A DNA stretch of 44,212 nt from Oscillospiraceae bacterium (GTDB lineage Bacteria > Bacillota > Clostridia > Oscillospirales > CAG-272): NCBI GenBank assembly GCA_015065105.1, contig SVQZ01000012.1, positions 19,467 through 63,678 on the forward strand, written 5' to 3'. How positions within the stretch are numbered: position 1 is the first letter of the stretch; the number at the start of each line of letters is the position of its first letter. A program made the translations under genes and the position numbers. Below, piece after piece: positions 1 through 8,216 of the stretch. Under the pieces are notes generated by a model. The model did no database searches, was not told where the DNA came from, and saw only the letters and a list, made by a program, of their open reading frames with translations.

Positions 1-127
1 AAACCTGCCACCGGCAGCTTTTTCTGCGGCAAAACCCTCTCAGGGTTCGATTCCCCCGACAAAGTTAGGTATGCAAAACAAAAAGCACACCGAAGTGTGC
101 TTTTTGTTTTGGTGACCCGTGGGGGAA
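1..127. repeat. Direct repeat, copy 1 (127 bp)
   Basis: This stretch recurs almost exactly at 195-321. It holds a fragment resembling an internally deleted tRNA-Glu in plus orientation: CCCTCTCA (35-42) joined directly to GGGTTCGATTCCCCC (43-57). It also holds a 16-bp hairpin (75-110) and, at 111-127, the first bases of the minus-strand tRNA-Glu 3' end, after which the tRNA is lost. The two copies diverge right after GGTGACCCGTGGGGGAA. The left boundary is the window edge, so the repeat may extend further. Confidence 0.9.
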
Positions 128-149
128 GATGATTTGCGAGCAAATCATC
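128..149. repeat. Short perfect inverted repeat between the direct repeats
   Basis: GATGATTTGC and GCAAATCATC face each other across a 2-base centre, which would fold as a 9-bp stem with a CGAG loop. It sits exactly where copy 1 of the 127-bp repeat stops matching tRNA-Glu, so it may mark a rearrangement junction. It has no T-tract, so I do not call it a terminator. Confidence 0.6.
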
Positions 150-194
150 CCTGCTTGTTTTGCTACTCACAAAACTGCGCACCTTTTGCCTGAA

Positions 195-321
195 AAACCT
201 GCCACCGGCAGCTTTTTCTGCGGCAAAACCCTCTCAGGGTTCGATTCCCCCGACAAAGTTAGGTATGCAAAACAAAAAGCACACCGAAGTGTGCTTTTTG
301 TTTTGGTGACCCGTGGGGGAA
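195..321. repeat. Direct repeat, copy 2 (127 bp)
   Basis: Second copy of the sequence at 1-127, offset by 194 bases. Here the right end continues into an intact tRNA-Glu, whereas copy 1 breaks off. It contains the same plus-oriented tRNA-Glu-like remnant at 229-251 and the same strong hairpin at 269-304. Confidence 0.9.
269..304 (-). terminator. Terminator of tRNA-Glu
   Basis: AAAACAAAAAGCACAC and GTGTGCTTTTTGTTTT form a 16-bp stem around a CGAA loop. It starts directly at the 3' end of the minus-strand tRNA and has T-rich 3' arms on both strands, so it could act in both directions. An identical copy lies at 75-110. Confidence 0.85.
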
Positions 322-378
322 TCGAACCCCCGATTCAGCCGTGAGAGGGCTGCGTCTTAGCCGCTTGACCAACAGGCC
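304..378 (-). tRNA. tRNA-Glu, anticodon CTC
   Basis: The minus strand begins GGCCTGTTGGTCAAGCGGC. It has an acceptor stem GGCCTGT/ACGGGTC with G-U pairs, a D-arm, an anticodon stem CAGCC/GGCTG around the loop CTCTCAC (anticodon CTC, reading GAG), a TTCGATT T-loop on a GGGGG/CCCCC stem, discriminator A and an encoded CCA at 304-306. It is transcribed from a promoter at 397-425 and ends in the hairpin at 269-304. The variable region is short, as expected for a class I tRNA. Confidence 0.95.
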
Positions 379-396
379 TTTTCTGTTTGCTTGAAG

Positions 397-425
397 ATTA
401 TAACATATATTTTCTGATTTTGCAA
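397..425 (-). promoter_or_regulatory. Sigma-A promoter of tRNA-Glu
   Basis: On the minus strand TTGCAA (420-425) and TATAAT (397-402) are 17 bases apart. Transcription would start around 390, about a dozen bases before the tRNA. The promoter above rimP has the same two hexamers and spacing. Confidence 0.8.
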
Positions 426-551
426 TACCCTTTTGAAAAAAAGTCAAAAAATTTTTTAAATCATCGAAATTCACAATTTTCTTCTATTTTCTTAATCTTA
501 AATTTATGCTTATTAATTATAATATTAACAATAAAATGCGAGGAGAATCAA

Positions 552-2810
552 ATGAACAAAAATATTTTCATCAGGTCTGTCTCATTAATGCTTTTAATTT
601 CAGTTCTTATTTCCGCGGTATTGACGGTAAATATAAATGCATCGCTTCCCTTTATCGACGTAAAAGAGGATGCATGGTATTATGATGCGGTAAAATACTG
701 CAGAGATAACGGAATATTTTTAGGTACTTCGGATACTACCTTTGCACCTGCGCTTCGTATGACAAGAGAAATGTTTGTTACTGCGCTGGCAAGAACCGTA
801 AACACAGACATTTCAAAATATACCGACAGATATTTTCTCGACGGTGAGCCTGACGCATGGTACGCTCCCTATATTCAGTGGGCGTATGAAAACGAGGTGT
901 CAAAGGGTATAGGAAACCGACGCTTCGGTATAGGACGCTCGATCACCAGAGCGGAATCCGTAACCCTGCTTTATAACTTCTGTAACGTTTTCGGATACAG
1001 CACCAACGCGCCCGAAGCAAAGAATATTATCGCAAAATATACAGATGCAAACACTCTTCCCGAATATTCCGAGGATGCATTTAACTGGGCAGTATTCGAG
1101 GGTCTTATAAACGGTACCTCCGAAACCACTCTTTCGCCCAAGGTTACAATGACAAGAGCTCAGGCAGCACAGATATTCGCAAGATATACCCAAAAGGATT
1201 TTGCATTAAAGGACACTTATATCAATCTTAATTTTACCGAAGATAAGGGCTTTGATGTTTTTTCACCCTATGATACGTCGTATTCCTACCGCTACGGTCC
1301 TACCATCCTTATGAATGATGACAAAAGCATGGAGACCTATTATTCCTCCCTCGGCGGGTTTTCCGAATGGGATCATCTGAATTATATGCATATCACACCC
1401 GAAGGCGAGGTATTACCCGAAGAAACAGTGATCCAGCCTACCCCCGGCTCATACGACTACAACTCCTGCTGTGACCCCGGAGCGATATATTTTAACGGCT
1501 ACTATTACGTCGGCTACACCTCCACCATATACAAAACTCAGAACGTAAATAACGTATTCGTTGCAAGAAGTAAATCTCCGACAGGCCCCTTTGAAAAATG
1601 GAACGGCTCAGGATGGGGCGGAGCCGCAATGCCCATAATTATGTATGACGGCACCACCCTCTGCTGGGGCGCCGGCGAGGTAGCGTTTGTTGAGCTCAAC
1701 GGAACGCTCTTCATATATTATACACTTAAAGCACAGTCACCTTATTTCTATACAATGGTATGCACCGCCGATGCAACCGATGAAAACTGGCCTCTCACCA
1801 TATCCGAGTCTGCGCCTGCTCTTACCCACGGATACGCACAAAGCGGAGCGGATATAAAATACGTTGAATCCGAAAGAAAATTTATAGGTGTTGCAATCGA
1901 GAACTCCTTTGGCGAGGATTCCTACGTTCGTGTTTATGAATCATATGACGGTATTACCTTTAATGAGACCCAGAAGCTCTGCGAGGGAGTTTACCGTTAT
2001 TGTCACAACATCGGTATAAGCGGAGACCTTTCGGGACATATCAGGCGCGGTGATAAGATCTATCTTTCCTATGCTTATTCCGATAAGCCCCAAAGCGAAA
2101 ATTGGGGACAGTGGGCTACCCATATGCAGGAGGTAACAATAGGCATATCAAAAGCTCCGCTCACTGCCGACAGCGGTGAAAACGAGCTTCATTCCTTTGT
2201 TATAAGAGAAGAGGATGACAGAAACATTGCAATTACAACAAGCCCTCATTTCTACAATCTTAACGTCGGTACTTCCACCGAATGCTCTGTTTACAGAATA
2301 ACCTCAAGATACCGCAGAAAGCTTATAGAGGACACCTCTCTTATCAAATTCACGGTAGAAGACCCGCAGATACTCTCAATGAAGGGCAATGTAATGACTG
2401 CGTTACGTCCCGGTACAACAAACGTCACAGCGGAATTTGACTCAAGAAAAATCACCTTCCTCGTAAGAGTATATCCGGACGACGTTGATCTTAATGACGA
2501 AACGCCCGAAATAACAGAGTTTTCTCCCATACATGACGTATATTACGTTACAAACACCCTTGTACACCCTCTACAGATACGCGCCTTTATTAACTGTAAT
2601 TGGATCAAGTGGGGAGAAGCGTCAAACGAGACGTCCTCAAAGGCTGTATTCCATGCTGACAAATATCCCTTGACATATACAGTCGAAAACGATGCTATCG
2701 CACACGTTGACCAAAACGGTATGATAACTCCGATGTCAAAGGGCGAGACCAACGTTACCGTTTCTCTCGGCGAGCATTCCTTTACTGTAAAGGTAGTTGT
2801 AACATATTAA
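552..2810 (+). CDS. SLH-anchored surface protein with GH43-like beta-propeller and Ig-like repeats
   Basis: A 752-residue exported surface protein. The start at 552 is chosen because AGGAG lies at 541-545 and it opens directly on a signal peptide (about residues 1-30, MNKNIFIRS then a hydrophobic stretch ending NINA). Three SLH repeats follow (about 31-215; motifs such as FIDVKEDAWYYDAV and ITRAESVTLLYNF); this domain binds pyruvylated cell-wall polymer. The middle (about 230-560) has blade-like strings such as DPGAIYFNGYYYVGY and GEVAFVELNGTLFIYYT, resembling five-bladed propeller glycosidases of the GH43 type, though I cannot assign catalytic acids. The end has two Big_2-like Ig segments (TALRPGTTNVTAEF; GMITPMSKGETNVTV). 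Role inferred: wall-attached glycan binding or hydrolysis. It has its own terminator and lies just before a polysaccharide cluster. Confidence 0.8.
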   Translation: MNKNIFIRSVSLMLLISVLISAVLTVNINASLPFIDVKEDAWYYDAVKYCRDNGIFLGTSDTTFAPALRMTREMFVTALARTVNTDISKYTDRYFLDGEPDAWYAPYIQWAYENEVSKGIGNRRFGIGRSITRAESVTLLYNFCNVFGYSTNAPEAKNIIAKYTDANTLPEYSEDAFNWAVFEGLINGTSETTLSPKVTMTRAQAAQIFARYTQKDFALKDTYINLNFTEDKGFDVFSPYDTSYSYRYGPTILMNDDKSMETYYSSLGGFSEWDHLNYMHITPEGEVLPEETVIQPTPGSYDYNSCCDPGAIYFNGYYYVGYTSTIYKTQNVNNVFVARSKSPTGPFEKWNGSGWGGAAMPIIMYDGTTLCWGAGEVAFVELNGTLFIYYTLKAQSPYFYTMVCTADATDENWPLTISESAPALTHGYAQSGADIKYVESERKFIGVAIENSFGEDSYVRVYESYDGITFNETQKLCEGVYRYCHNIGISGDLSGHIRRGDKIYLSYAYSDKPQSENWGQWATHMQEVTIGISKAPLTADSGENELHSFVIREEDDRNIAITTSPHFYNLNVGTSTECSVYRITSRYRRKLIEDTSLIKFTVEDPQILSMKGNVMTALRPGTTNVTAEFDSRKITFLVRVYPDDVDLNDETPEITEFSPIHDVYYVTNTLVHPLQIRAFINCNWIKWGEASNETSSKAVFHADKYPLTYTVENDAIAHVDQNGMITPMSKGETNVTVSLGEHSFTVKVVVTY

Positions 2811-2812
2811 TT

Positions 2813-2837
2813 AAAAGGACGTTTTGAACGTCCTTTT
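2813..2837 (+). terminator. Rho-independent terminator after the SLH gene
   Basis: AAAAGGACGTT and AACGTCCTTTT form a perfect 11-bp stem around TTG, followed by ATCTT. It separates the SLH gene from the polysaccharide cluster, whose promoter begins three bases later. Confidence 0.85.
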
Positions 2838-2840
2838 ATC

Positions 2841-2869
2841 TTGACAGTAATAGTTGTACATGATATAAT
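2841..2869 (+). promoter_or_regulatory. Consensus sigma-A promoter of the polysaccharide cluster
   Basis: TTGACA (2841-2846), 17 bases, TATAAT (2864-2869): a perfect match to the vegetative consensus. The start of transcription would be near 2876, giving only about 30 bases of leader before the first polymerase gene. The ATG at 2878 would lie at the very 5' end of the transcript. Confidence 0.85.
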
Positions 2870-2905
2870 TATTATGTATGATTCCACGTAAAGGAGGCGC
2901 AGATC

Positions 2906-4372
2906 ATAGATATTTCAAGTCAAAAAAACAAGCTGAAAAAGCATCTTCCGATAATGGTATTTATTGCTTGTCTTATACAGCCTGTATTGGACGTTATCTC
3001 CTTCTGGACAGACCGTCTCGGTCTTCCCTCTGCAATAACTTTGGGAATGCGTCTTGCGCTTCTTTGTTTTCTTGTTTTATATGCATTTATCCTTACAGAA
3101 AGGAAAAAGCTATACGTCATAGCCTTTGTGCTTCTTATTCTGTTTACTGTATGTCATTGCGCAGTTACCGCAATTAACGGAGCAGACGATCTCATAGGTG
3201 ATATAACAAACCTTGTAAGGATCTATCATTTTCCTGTTGTTACTCTTTGTTTTATCACTTTTCTGAAGAGCGATGAGGCAAGCTACGATTCTATCAAAAA
3301 AGCATTTGTTTTTGCTTTGATAATAATAGCCGCGGTTGACATTCTAAGTGTTATAACAAATACAAACCCCTATACCTATAAGGATAAGGAGATAGGGCTT
3401 GCGGGTTGGTTCTATTTTGCAAATACGCAAAGCGCGATAATCTCTGTTTTGGTTTGTATATTCGATACCCAGGTCATAAAAAGATTCAGAAACAATATTC
3501 CGATGATGGTCTTTTTGCTCTTTCTTTCAATGGGAATGCTCTTCCTGTTTGCAACAAGATTGACCTATGCGGCAATACTCCTTATCGGATTCGGACTTAT
3601 CACCGTGCTTATAATAACAGACAGAAAAAATATTAAGCCAATGATAGCTCTGGCTCTCGTGACCCTATGCTTTACTGCTCTTTTCCCTGTTTCGCCAATG
3701 TATAACAATCAGAAGCGTGTTCGCGAAAATGCCGTTAAAAAACAGGAAAAGATAGAGCTTCTTATTGATGAAAAGGAAAAAAAGCTTAAAAATGAGGATT
3801 TAACAGAAGAAGAATTCAAAACCGAACGATTAAGGGATGCCTATAAGGAATATCTCGGCGGTATCGTTAAAAGATTCGGTCTTGAAAAAGCTGTTGAGGA
3901 ATTCTCCTACAGCGAAAAGGCAGAGGATATATGTGATGACCGACGGATAAAGATAACCTATAACGAGCTTCTTGCGCGTGAACAAGGTTCAAATGTACGA
4001 TTATTCGGACTTGAGCTTGCCGATCTTGCCATAGGCAAATATAATCATGACGTTGAAAATGATTTTCACGGTATCTATTATCTCTGCGGTATAACAGGTC
4101 TTGTATTGCTTGCAGGCTTTATACTCTATTTCGTATTCATAATCTTCAAGGCACTGATACAGGATTTTAAAAACAAATTTGATCTTGAAAGCGGGGCATG
4201 GGGTATCTCCCTCATTACCCTTTTAATGCACGTTTACGCTACAGCAGGCGTTTTGCGGCGGCCCAACGGTTCCTTTTATTTAAGCGTAACGCTTGCCGTA
4301 ATATACTATTTAGCAACAAAAAATATCTCGAAAGGACCTGAAGACAGTGTTAAAAGAAAAACTGACGTCTAA
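2906..4372 (+). CDS. Wzy/O-antigen-ligase-like membrane protein, first of two tandem copies
   Basis: A polytopic membrane protein of about 488 residues, probably a polysaccharide polymerase or ligase working on lipid-linked repeat units at the outer face of the membrane. It has about ten hydrophobic segments. A charged outer loop in the middle (rich in KEKIELL and EKEKKLKNED) is followed by NDFHGIYYLCGITG, and LRRPNG lies near the end. The next gene shares this architecture and the NDFHGIYYL-YGITG signature. The start is unusual: no ATG, GTG or TTG lies in frame between the upstream stop at 2879 and the ATG at 2954, yet AAGGAGG (2891-2897) sits 8 bases before an in-frame ATA at 2906. The residues gained match the length of the paralogue's N-terminus. 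The alternative start is 2954 (472 residues), which has no ribosome site. Confidence 0.7.
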   Translation: MDISSQKNKLKKHLPIMVFIACLIQPVLDVISFWTDRLGLPSAITLGMRLALLCFLVLYAFILTERKKLYVIAFVLLILFTVCHCAVTAINGADDLIGDITNLVRIYHFPVVTLCFITFLKSDEASYDSIKKAFVFALIIIAAVDILSVITNTNPYTYKDKEIGLAGWFYFANTQSAIISVLVCIFDTQVIKRFRNNIPMMVFLLFLSMGMLFLFATRLTYAAILLIGFGLITVLIITDRKNIKPMIALALVTLCFTALFPVSPMYNNQKRVRENAVKKQEKIELLIDEKEKKLKNEDLTEEEFKTERLRDAYKEYLGGIVKRFGLEKAVEEFSYSEKAEDICDDRRIKITYNELLAREQGSNVRLFGLELADLAIGKYNHDVENDFHGIYYLCGITGLVLLAGFILYFVFIIFKALIQDFKNKFDLESGAWGISLITLLMHVYATAGVLRRPNGSFYLSVTLAVIYYLATKNISKGPEDSVKRKTDV

Positions 4373-5900
4373 AATAAACATCTTCGTTGCAGTATTACTT
4401 ATAATACAGCCCTTACTTAATGTAATTTCATATTGGTTCGGAGAATGGTCTATGCCGTCATCTATCACTCTCCTCCTTCGTCTGTTAGTTCTTGCGGTTA
4501 CCGTATTATATGCATTTACGATTGCAGACAATAAATTACCCTATTATATAATGGCAGGTGTACTTGCGCTTATATATATCCTTCATGCCGTTGCCTGCTT
4601 TATAGAAGGGTATTCCGATATAGTTGCGGATATTTCAAATTATATCAGAGTTATTCAGACACCCGTAACGGTACTTTGTCTTATCTCATTTTTGAAAAAA
4701 AGCAAGGAAAAGGGATTTCAAGGACTTCAGTTTGGTTTGACAGCAGCGCTTGTAATTATATATTCGGTTATGATCATAGCATCGATAACCGGTACCGACC
4801 CTCATACCTATGAGGACGGCAAGGGCATGCTCGGGTGGTTCAACAACACAAACACCCAAAGCTCGAATCTGTCGGTATTACTTCCTCTCTCTATGGCGTG
4901 GCAGCTTACTTGGAAAAACAGAAAGTCTCTTATCAACCGTATATTTTTCTGGGCTACCGTTGTAACAGGCTCCCTTGCAATGTATTATTTCTGTACCCGA
5001 CTCGCATATCTCGGTATTATTGCAGCAACTCTCGGCATTGCCGTAGTTCTTTTAATAGTTAACCGAAAGGAGTGGCTCAAGAGCGTTATACTTATTGCAT
5101 TTTCAGTATTATTTATCGTCCTTATACCCGTATCTCCTATGGTTGACCACCAGGATAACGACTCGGCATGGCAGAGCAAGGTTCAGGGTTGGGGTGACGG
5201 CATGGTCGAAGATCTCGAAAACGTTGAAAATCTGAAAAACGACGTTAAGACAAATAAAAACAAAAAATCCAAAAAAGAGCTTATCGAAGATCTTACCCCT
5301 CTTTACGAATGGAAGGTTCCTGATTTTGTTACTATTTTCGGTCACGAGGGGGCAATGGAGATATTCGGTTATACCACTGATATCAATGTCTTCACGGATA
5401 TAAGAGCTAAAAAGATAGCCTTTGCCGAAACTCTTATGGAGGATTCAAAGTTTACAGCCCGTATGTTCGGACTTGAAATTGCAAGATTCTCGGTAGTTCT
5501 TGAAGAATCGGATATCATTCCCGAAACCACGACCTATATTTATGACGTTGAAAACGATTTCCATGGAATTTATTATCTCTACGGAATAACAGGTCTTATT
5601 GCATATCTCTCATTTATACTTTATTTCATATATTTAGTTATATGGGCTCTTGTTAAGAACGCAAAGAAATATTTCACCATTGAAGCGGGTGCCTGCGGTA
5701 TAGCCTTGATAATGTGCTTATTGCATATCTATAATACTGCAGGAGTTCTCCGCCGTCCCGACGGTTCTATATTCTTCTGTGCTATCCTTGCTTCAATTTA
5801 TTATCTTGTTAAGATAAGAGATTATGAAGATGAAGAAACGGAAAAAAAGCCTGAAAAATCTTTTTTTAAATTCTTTAAGAACAAAAAAGGAGAAAGGTAA
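4347..5900 (+). CDS. Wzy/O-antigen-ligase-like membrane protein, second of two tandem copies
   Basis: A 517-residue polytopic membrane protein starting at GTG 4347, with AAAGGA at 4331-4336, and overlapping the previous gene by 26 bases. The first helix (INIFVAVLLIIQPLLNVISYW) aligns with the neighbour's IMVFIACLIQPVLDVISFW. It also shares DVENDFHGIYYLYGITG and a late LRRPDGS motif. The soluble loop between about residues 265 and 385 is longer than in the first copy and carries a lysine-rich stretch (KTNKNKKSKKELIEDL). The tail is charged. The two genes look like an old tandem duplication that has diverged. They could polymerise two different linkages, or one could be a ligase; the sequence does not decide. 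The annotation rests on topology and neighbours, not on a catalytic motif. Confidence 0.75.
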   Translation: MLKEKLTSKINIFVAVLLIIQPLLNVISYWFGEWSMPSSITLLLRLLVLAVTVLYAFTIADNKLPYYIMAGVLALIYILHAVACFIEGYSDIVADISNYIRVIQTPVTVLCLISFLKKSKEKGFQGLQFGLTAALVIIYSVMIIASITGTDPHTYEDGKGMLGWFNNTNTQSSNLSVLLPLSMAWQLTWKNRKSLINRIFFWATVVTGSLAMYYFCTRLAYLGIIAATLGIAVVLLIVNRKEWLKSVILIAFSVLFIVLIPVSPMVDHQDNDSAWQSKVQGWGDGMVEDLENVENLKNDVKTNKNKKSKKELIEDLTPLYEWKVPDFVTIFGHEGAMEIFGYTTDINVFTDIRAKKIAFAETLMEDSKFTARMFGLEIARFSVVLEESDIIPETTTYIYDVENDFHGIYYLYGITGLIAYLSFILYFIYLVIWALVKNAKKYFTIEAGACGIALIMCLLHIYNTAGVLRRPDGSIFFCAILASIYYLVKIRDYEDEETEKKPEKSFFKFFKNKKGER

Positions 5901-5904
5901 TAAA

Positions 5905-6882
5905 ATGCTCATAAGTGTTATTATACCCGTATATAACGTAAAGGAATATCTCGAAAAATGCGTTGATTCGGTGCTTGATACAAGCTTCAGAGATTTCGAA
6001 GTAATCCTTGTTGATGACGGCTCGACCGACGGTGTGTGTCCTGCATTATGTGATGCTATCGCTAAAAAGCATTCAGATATTGTAAGAGTTGTCCATCAGG
6101 AAAACAAAGGACTCGGAGGAGCAAGAAATACAGGAATAGAAGCATCAAAGGGTGATTATCTTTTATTTGTTGACAGCGACGACACACTGATCCCCGACAC
6201 ACTTTCCATACTTGCAAATAAGATCATGCAAACCAACAGCGATATCGTCGCCTTCAATATATTTACCGAAAACTCCAACGGAGAAAGAAATCCCTTAAAC
6301 TCCAATTACGCTTACTATGATAAGCCCTTTACTCTTAAGGAACATCCCGAATTTATGCTTTCTCTGCCCAATGCATGGAGCAGGATCTGGAAAAGAACCC
6401 TTTATACCGATAATAATATTCTCTACCCCGAAAGAGCATGGTATGAGGATATACGTACAACCTTGAAGGTTTTTGCAAAGGCTGAATCGATAGTGACGAT
6501 AAACGACTGTCTTTACGTTTACCTTCAGCGAGAGGGCTCTATCATGCGTTCTTCAAATATTGAAAGGAACGTTGAGATAATAGATGCCTTCGAGGATATT
6601 ATATCATGGTTTAAAAAAGAATCTCTTTTTTATGAATACGAGAAGGAGCTTTGCCGTATCACCATAGATAATATATTTATTGCGGCATCGGTACGCGTTC
6701 TTATGGCTGATACAAAGCATCCTTTATTAAAACGGTTCAAGGACTATACAAAAGAAAACTTCCCCGAATATAAGAGCAACGAATATATAAAAGTGCTTCC
6801 AAAAATGAAGAAATTAGCTTACAAGCTTGTTGAGGGAAATCACTATAAGATATTGAAATTACTCTTTACTATCAAAAAATAG
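5905..6882 (+). CDS. Family 2 glycosyltransferase
   Basis: A 325-residue cytoplasmic GT-A enzyme that would transfer a sugar from a nucleotide donor to a lipid-linked acceptor. The start at 5905 is chosen because AGGAGAAAGG lies just upstream and the protein then opens directly on the Rossmann strand SVIIPVYN (residues 4-11). VDDGSTD (36-42) binds the nucleotide, GGARNTG (71-77) is the usual GT2 motif, and DSDD (90-93) is the metal-binding DxD. The C-terminal third has no membrane helices, unlike processive synthases. It starts 4 bases after the second Wzy-like gene and precedes the flippase, which fits a repeat-unit assembly operon. The sugar donor cannot be told. Confidence 0.9.
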   Translation: MLISVIIPVYNVKEYLEKCVDSVLDTSFRDFEVILVDDGSTDGVCPALCDAIAKKHSDIVRVVHQENKGLGGARNTGIEASKGDYLLFVDSDDTLIPDTLSILANKIMQTNSDIVAFNIFTENSNGERNPLNSNYAYYDKPFTLKEHPEFMLSLPNAWSRIWKRTLYTDNNILYPERAWYEDIRTTLKVFAKAESIVTINDCLYVYLQREGSIMRSSNIERNVEIIDAFEDIISWFKKESLFYEYEKELCRITIDNIFIAASVRVLMADTKHPLLKRFKDYTKENFPEYKSNEYIKVLPKMKKLAYKLVEGNHYKILKLLFTIKK

Positions 6883-6897
6883 CAGCGAGGTAATATT

Positions 6898-8181
6898 TTG
6901 GCTAATAAACTTTCAAGCGGAAGAAAAACGCTTCTTGTGAATACGATAATGCTCTATATAATGCAGTTTTCAACTACATTGATGAGCTTCATCATCATTC
7001 CGAAACAAACGCAGATCCTCGGTGATGCCCTTTACGGAGGTTATATTGAGGCATCTGTTGCAATAATCGCTTACTTCAGAATCGTCATCGACTTCGGTTT
7101 CATACAATCCGCCACCGAAAAGATCACAAAGAACAGAGAAGACAAGAAAGAAATAGGAAGAATCCTTTCTTCAGTTGTAGCCTGTAAGCTCTTTCTTATT
7201 GCGATCTCGCTGGCAGTACTTATAGCACTTTGCTCCTTTATTCCTGCCTGGGGTTCAAAGAAATACATACTTTTACTGTATTTCGGCGCAGAGACCCTTG
7301 CTTCAATGACCCCCGACTTTTTATACCGAGGTCTTGAAAAAATGTCTGCCATTACCTACAGAACGGTAATCATACGCGCTTTGTTCATGATAGCCATATT
7401 GATTTTCTTCAATGAACCTGCAGATATCTGGATGGTTCCCGGCTTCACCCTGTTAGGCAACGGAATAGCAATGTTATTCGCTTACATCCACGTATATAAA
7501 AAATTAGGCATAGGCTTTGTTCGGATACCTGTAATACGTGTGTTAAAGGAATACGCATATTCCTTTCAATTCTTTTTTTCAAACTTTGCCACAATGGCTT
7601 ATACCTCACTCAACATACTTTTGCTCGATATCATAACTGTAAGCGGAGGCGCCACAGGACATTACGGGGCGGCAAACAGACTTATCACCGCAGGCAGAAA
7701 CGCGCTGATGCCCATATCCGAAAGTATGTACCCCTACATGGCTCAAAACCGCGATTTCAAGCTTGTAAAAAAGATGCTTTTAACGCTCGAGCCGATAATA
7801 ATTGCAGGTTGTGCTGTCATTTATATACTTGCAGTTCCCTTCTGTAAATGGTACTTCGGTCCCGAATTTGCAAATGCAGGTTACGTACTTCGTGCAATGC
7901 TTCCTATGGCTATAATAACTCTTCCCAATTTTATTTTAGGCTTCCCCACAATGACGGCAATGGGCAAAACAAAGCACGTAAACTATTCAAATATAATAGG
8001 ATCTGTATTCCATATCCTGCTTTTAAGCGTTCTTTACTTTATGGGATTCCTTACCAAGGAAAAAGCGCTTCTCTCTCTTGCGTGGAGCGTTTCGGCAACA
8101 GAATTCGTAATACTGATTTACAGACTTGCCGTTATTTATAAATTCCGTTATTTGATGCAAGGCAACAAAGAAAATGTATAA
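6898..8181 (+). CDS. Wzx-type polysaccharide flippase
   Basis: A 427-residue integral membrane protein of the MOP superfamily with about 12 to 14 predicted helices. It would flip lipid-linked repeat units across the membrane for the Wzy-like polymerases upstream. The start is TTG at 6898, with GAGG at 6887-6890; the next in-frame ATG would cut into the first helix. The N-terminal region (SSGRKTLLVNTIMLYIMQF, then IIIPKQTQILGDALYGGY) has the form of this family, where the first helix is followed by P-x-x-x-x-x-LG. It ends the cluster and is followed at once by a bidirectional terminator. Confidence 0.85.
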   Translation: MANKLSSGRKTLLVNTIMLYIMQFSTTLMSFIIIPKQTQILGDALYGGYIEASVAIIAYFRIVIDFGFIQSATEKITKNREDKKEIGRILSSVVACKLFLIAISLAVLIALCSFIPAWGSKKYILLLYFGAETLASMTPDFLYRGLEKMSAITYRTVIIRALFMIAILIFFNEPADIWMVPGFTLLGNGIAMLFAYIHVYKKLGIGFVRIPVIRVLKEYAYSFQFFFSNFATMAYTSLNILLLDIITVSGGATGHYGAANRLITAGRNALMPISESMYPYMAQNRDFKLVKKMLLTLEPIIIAGCAVIYILAVPFCKWYFGPEFANAGYVLRAMLPMAIITLPNFILGFPTMTAMGKTKHVNYSNIIGSVFHILLLSVLYFMGFLTKEKALLSLAWSVSATEFVILIYRLAVIYKFRYLMQGNKENV

Positions 8182-8182
8182 T

Positions 8183-8206
8183 AAAAGACTGCCGAAGCAG
8201 TCTTTT
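8183..8206. terminator. Bidirectional terminator between convergent genes
   Basis: AAAAGACTGC, CGAA, GCAGTCTTTT: a 10-bp stem with A-rich and T-rich arms, lying between the ends of the flippase gene (plus) and the GH20-like gene (minus). It can serve both. Confidence 0.85.
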
Positions 8207-8216
8207 ATTTATGTTA

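Noticed and set aside
129-474. Short open frames over the tRNA-Glu region on both strands
   Set aside because: They read through the tRNA and its terminator; no coding features.
2878-3177. Open frame from the ATG at 2878 as the first gene of the polysaccharide cluster
   Set aside because: Its frame gives no membrane protein beyond the ribosome site, and it runs over the polymerase coding region in another frame.
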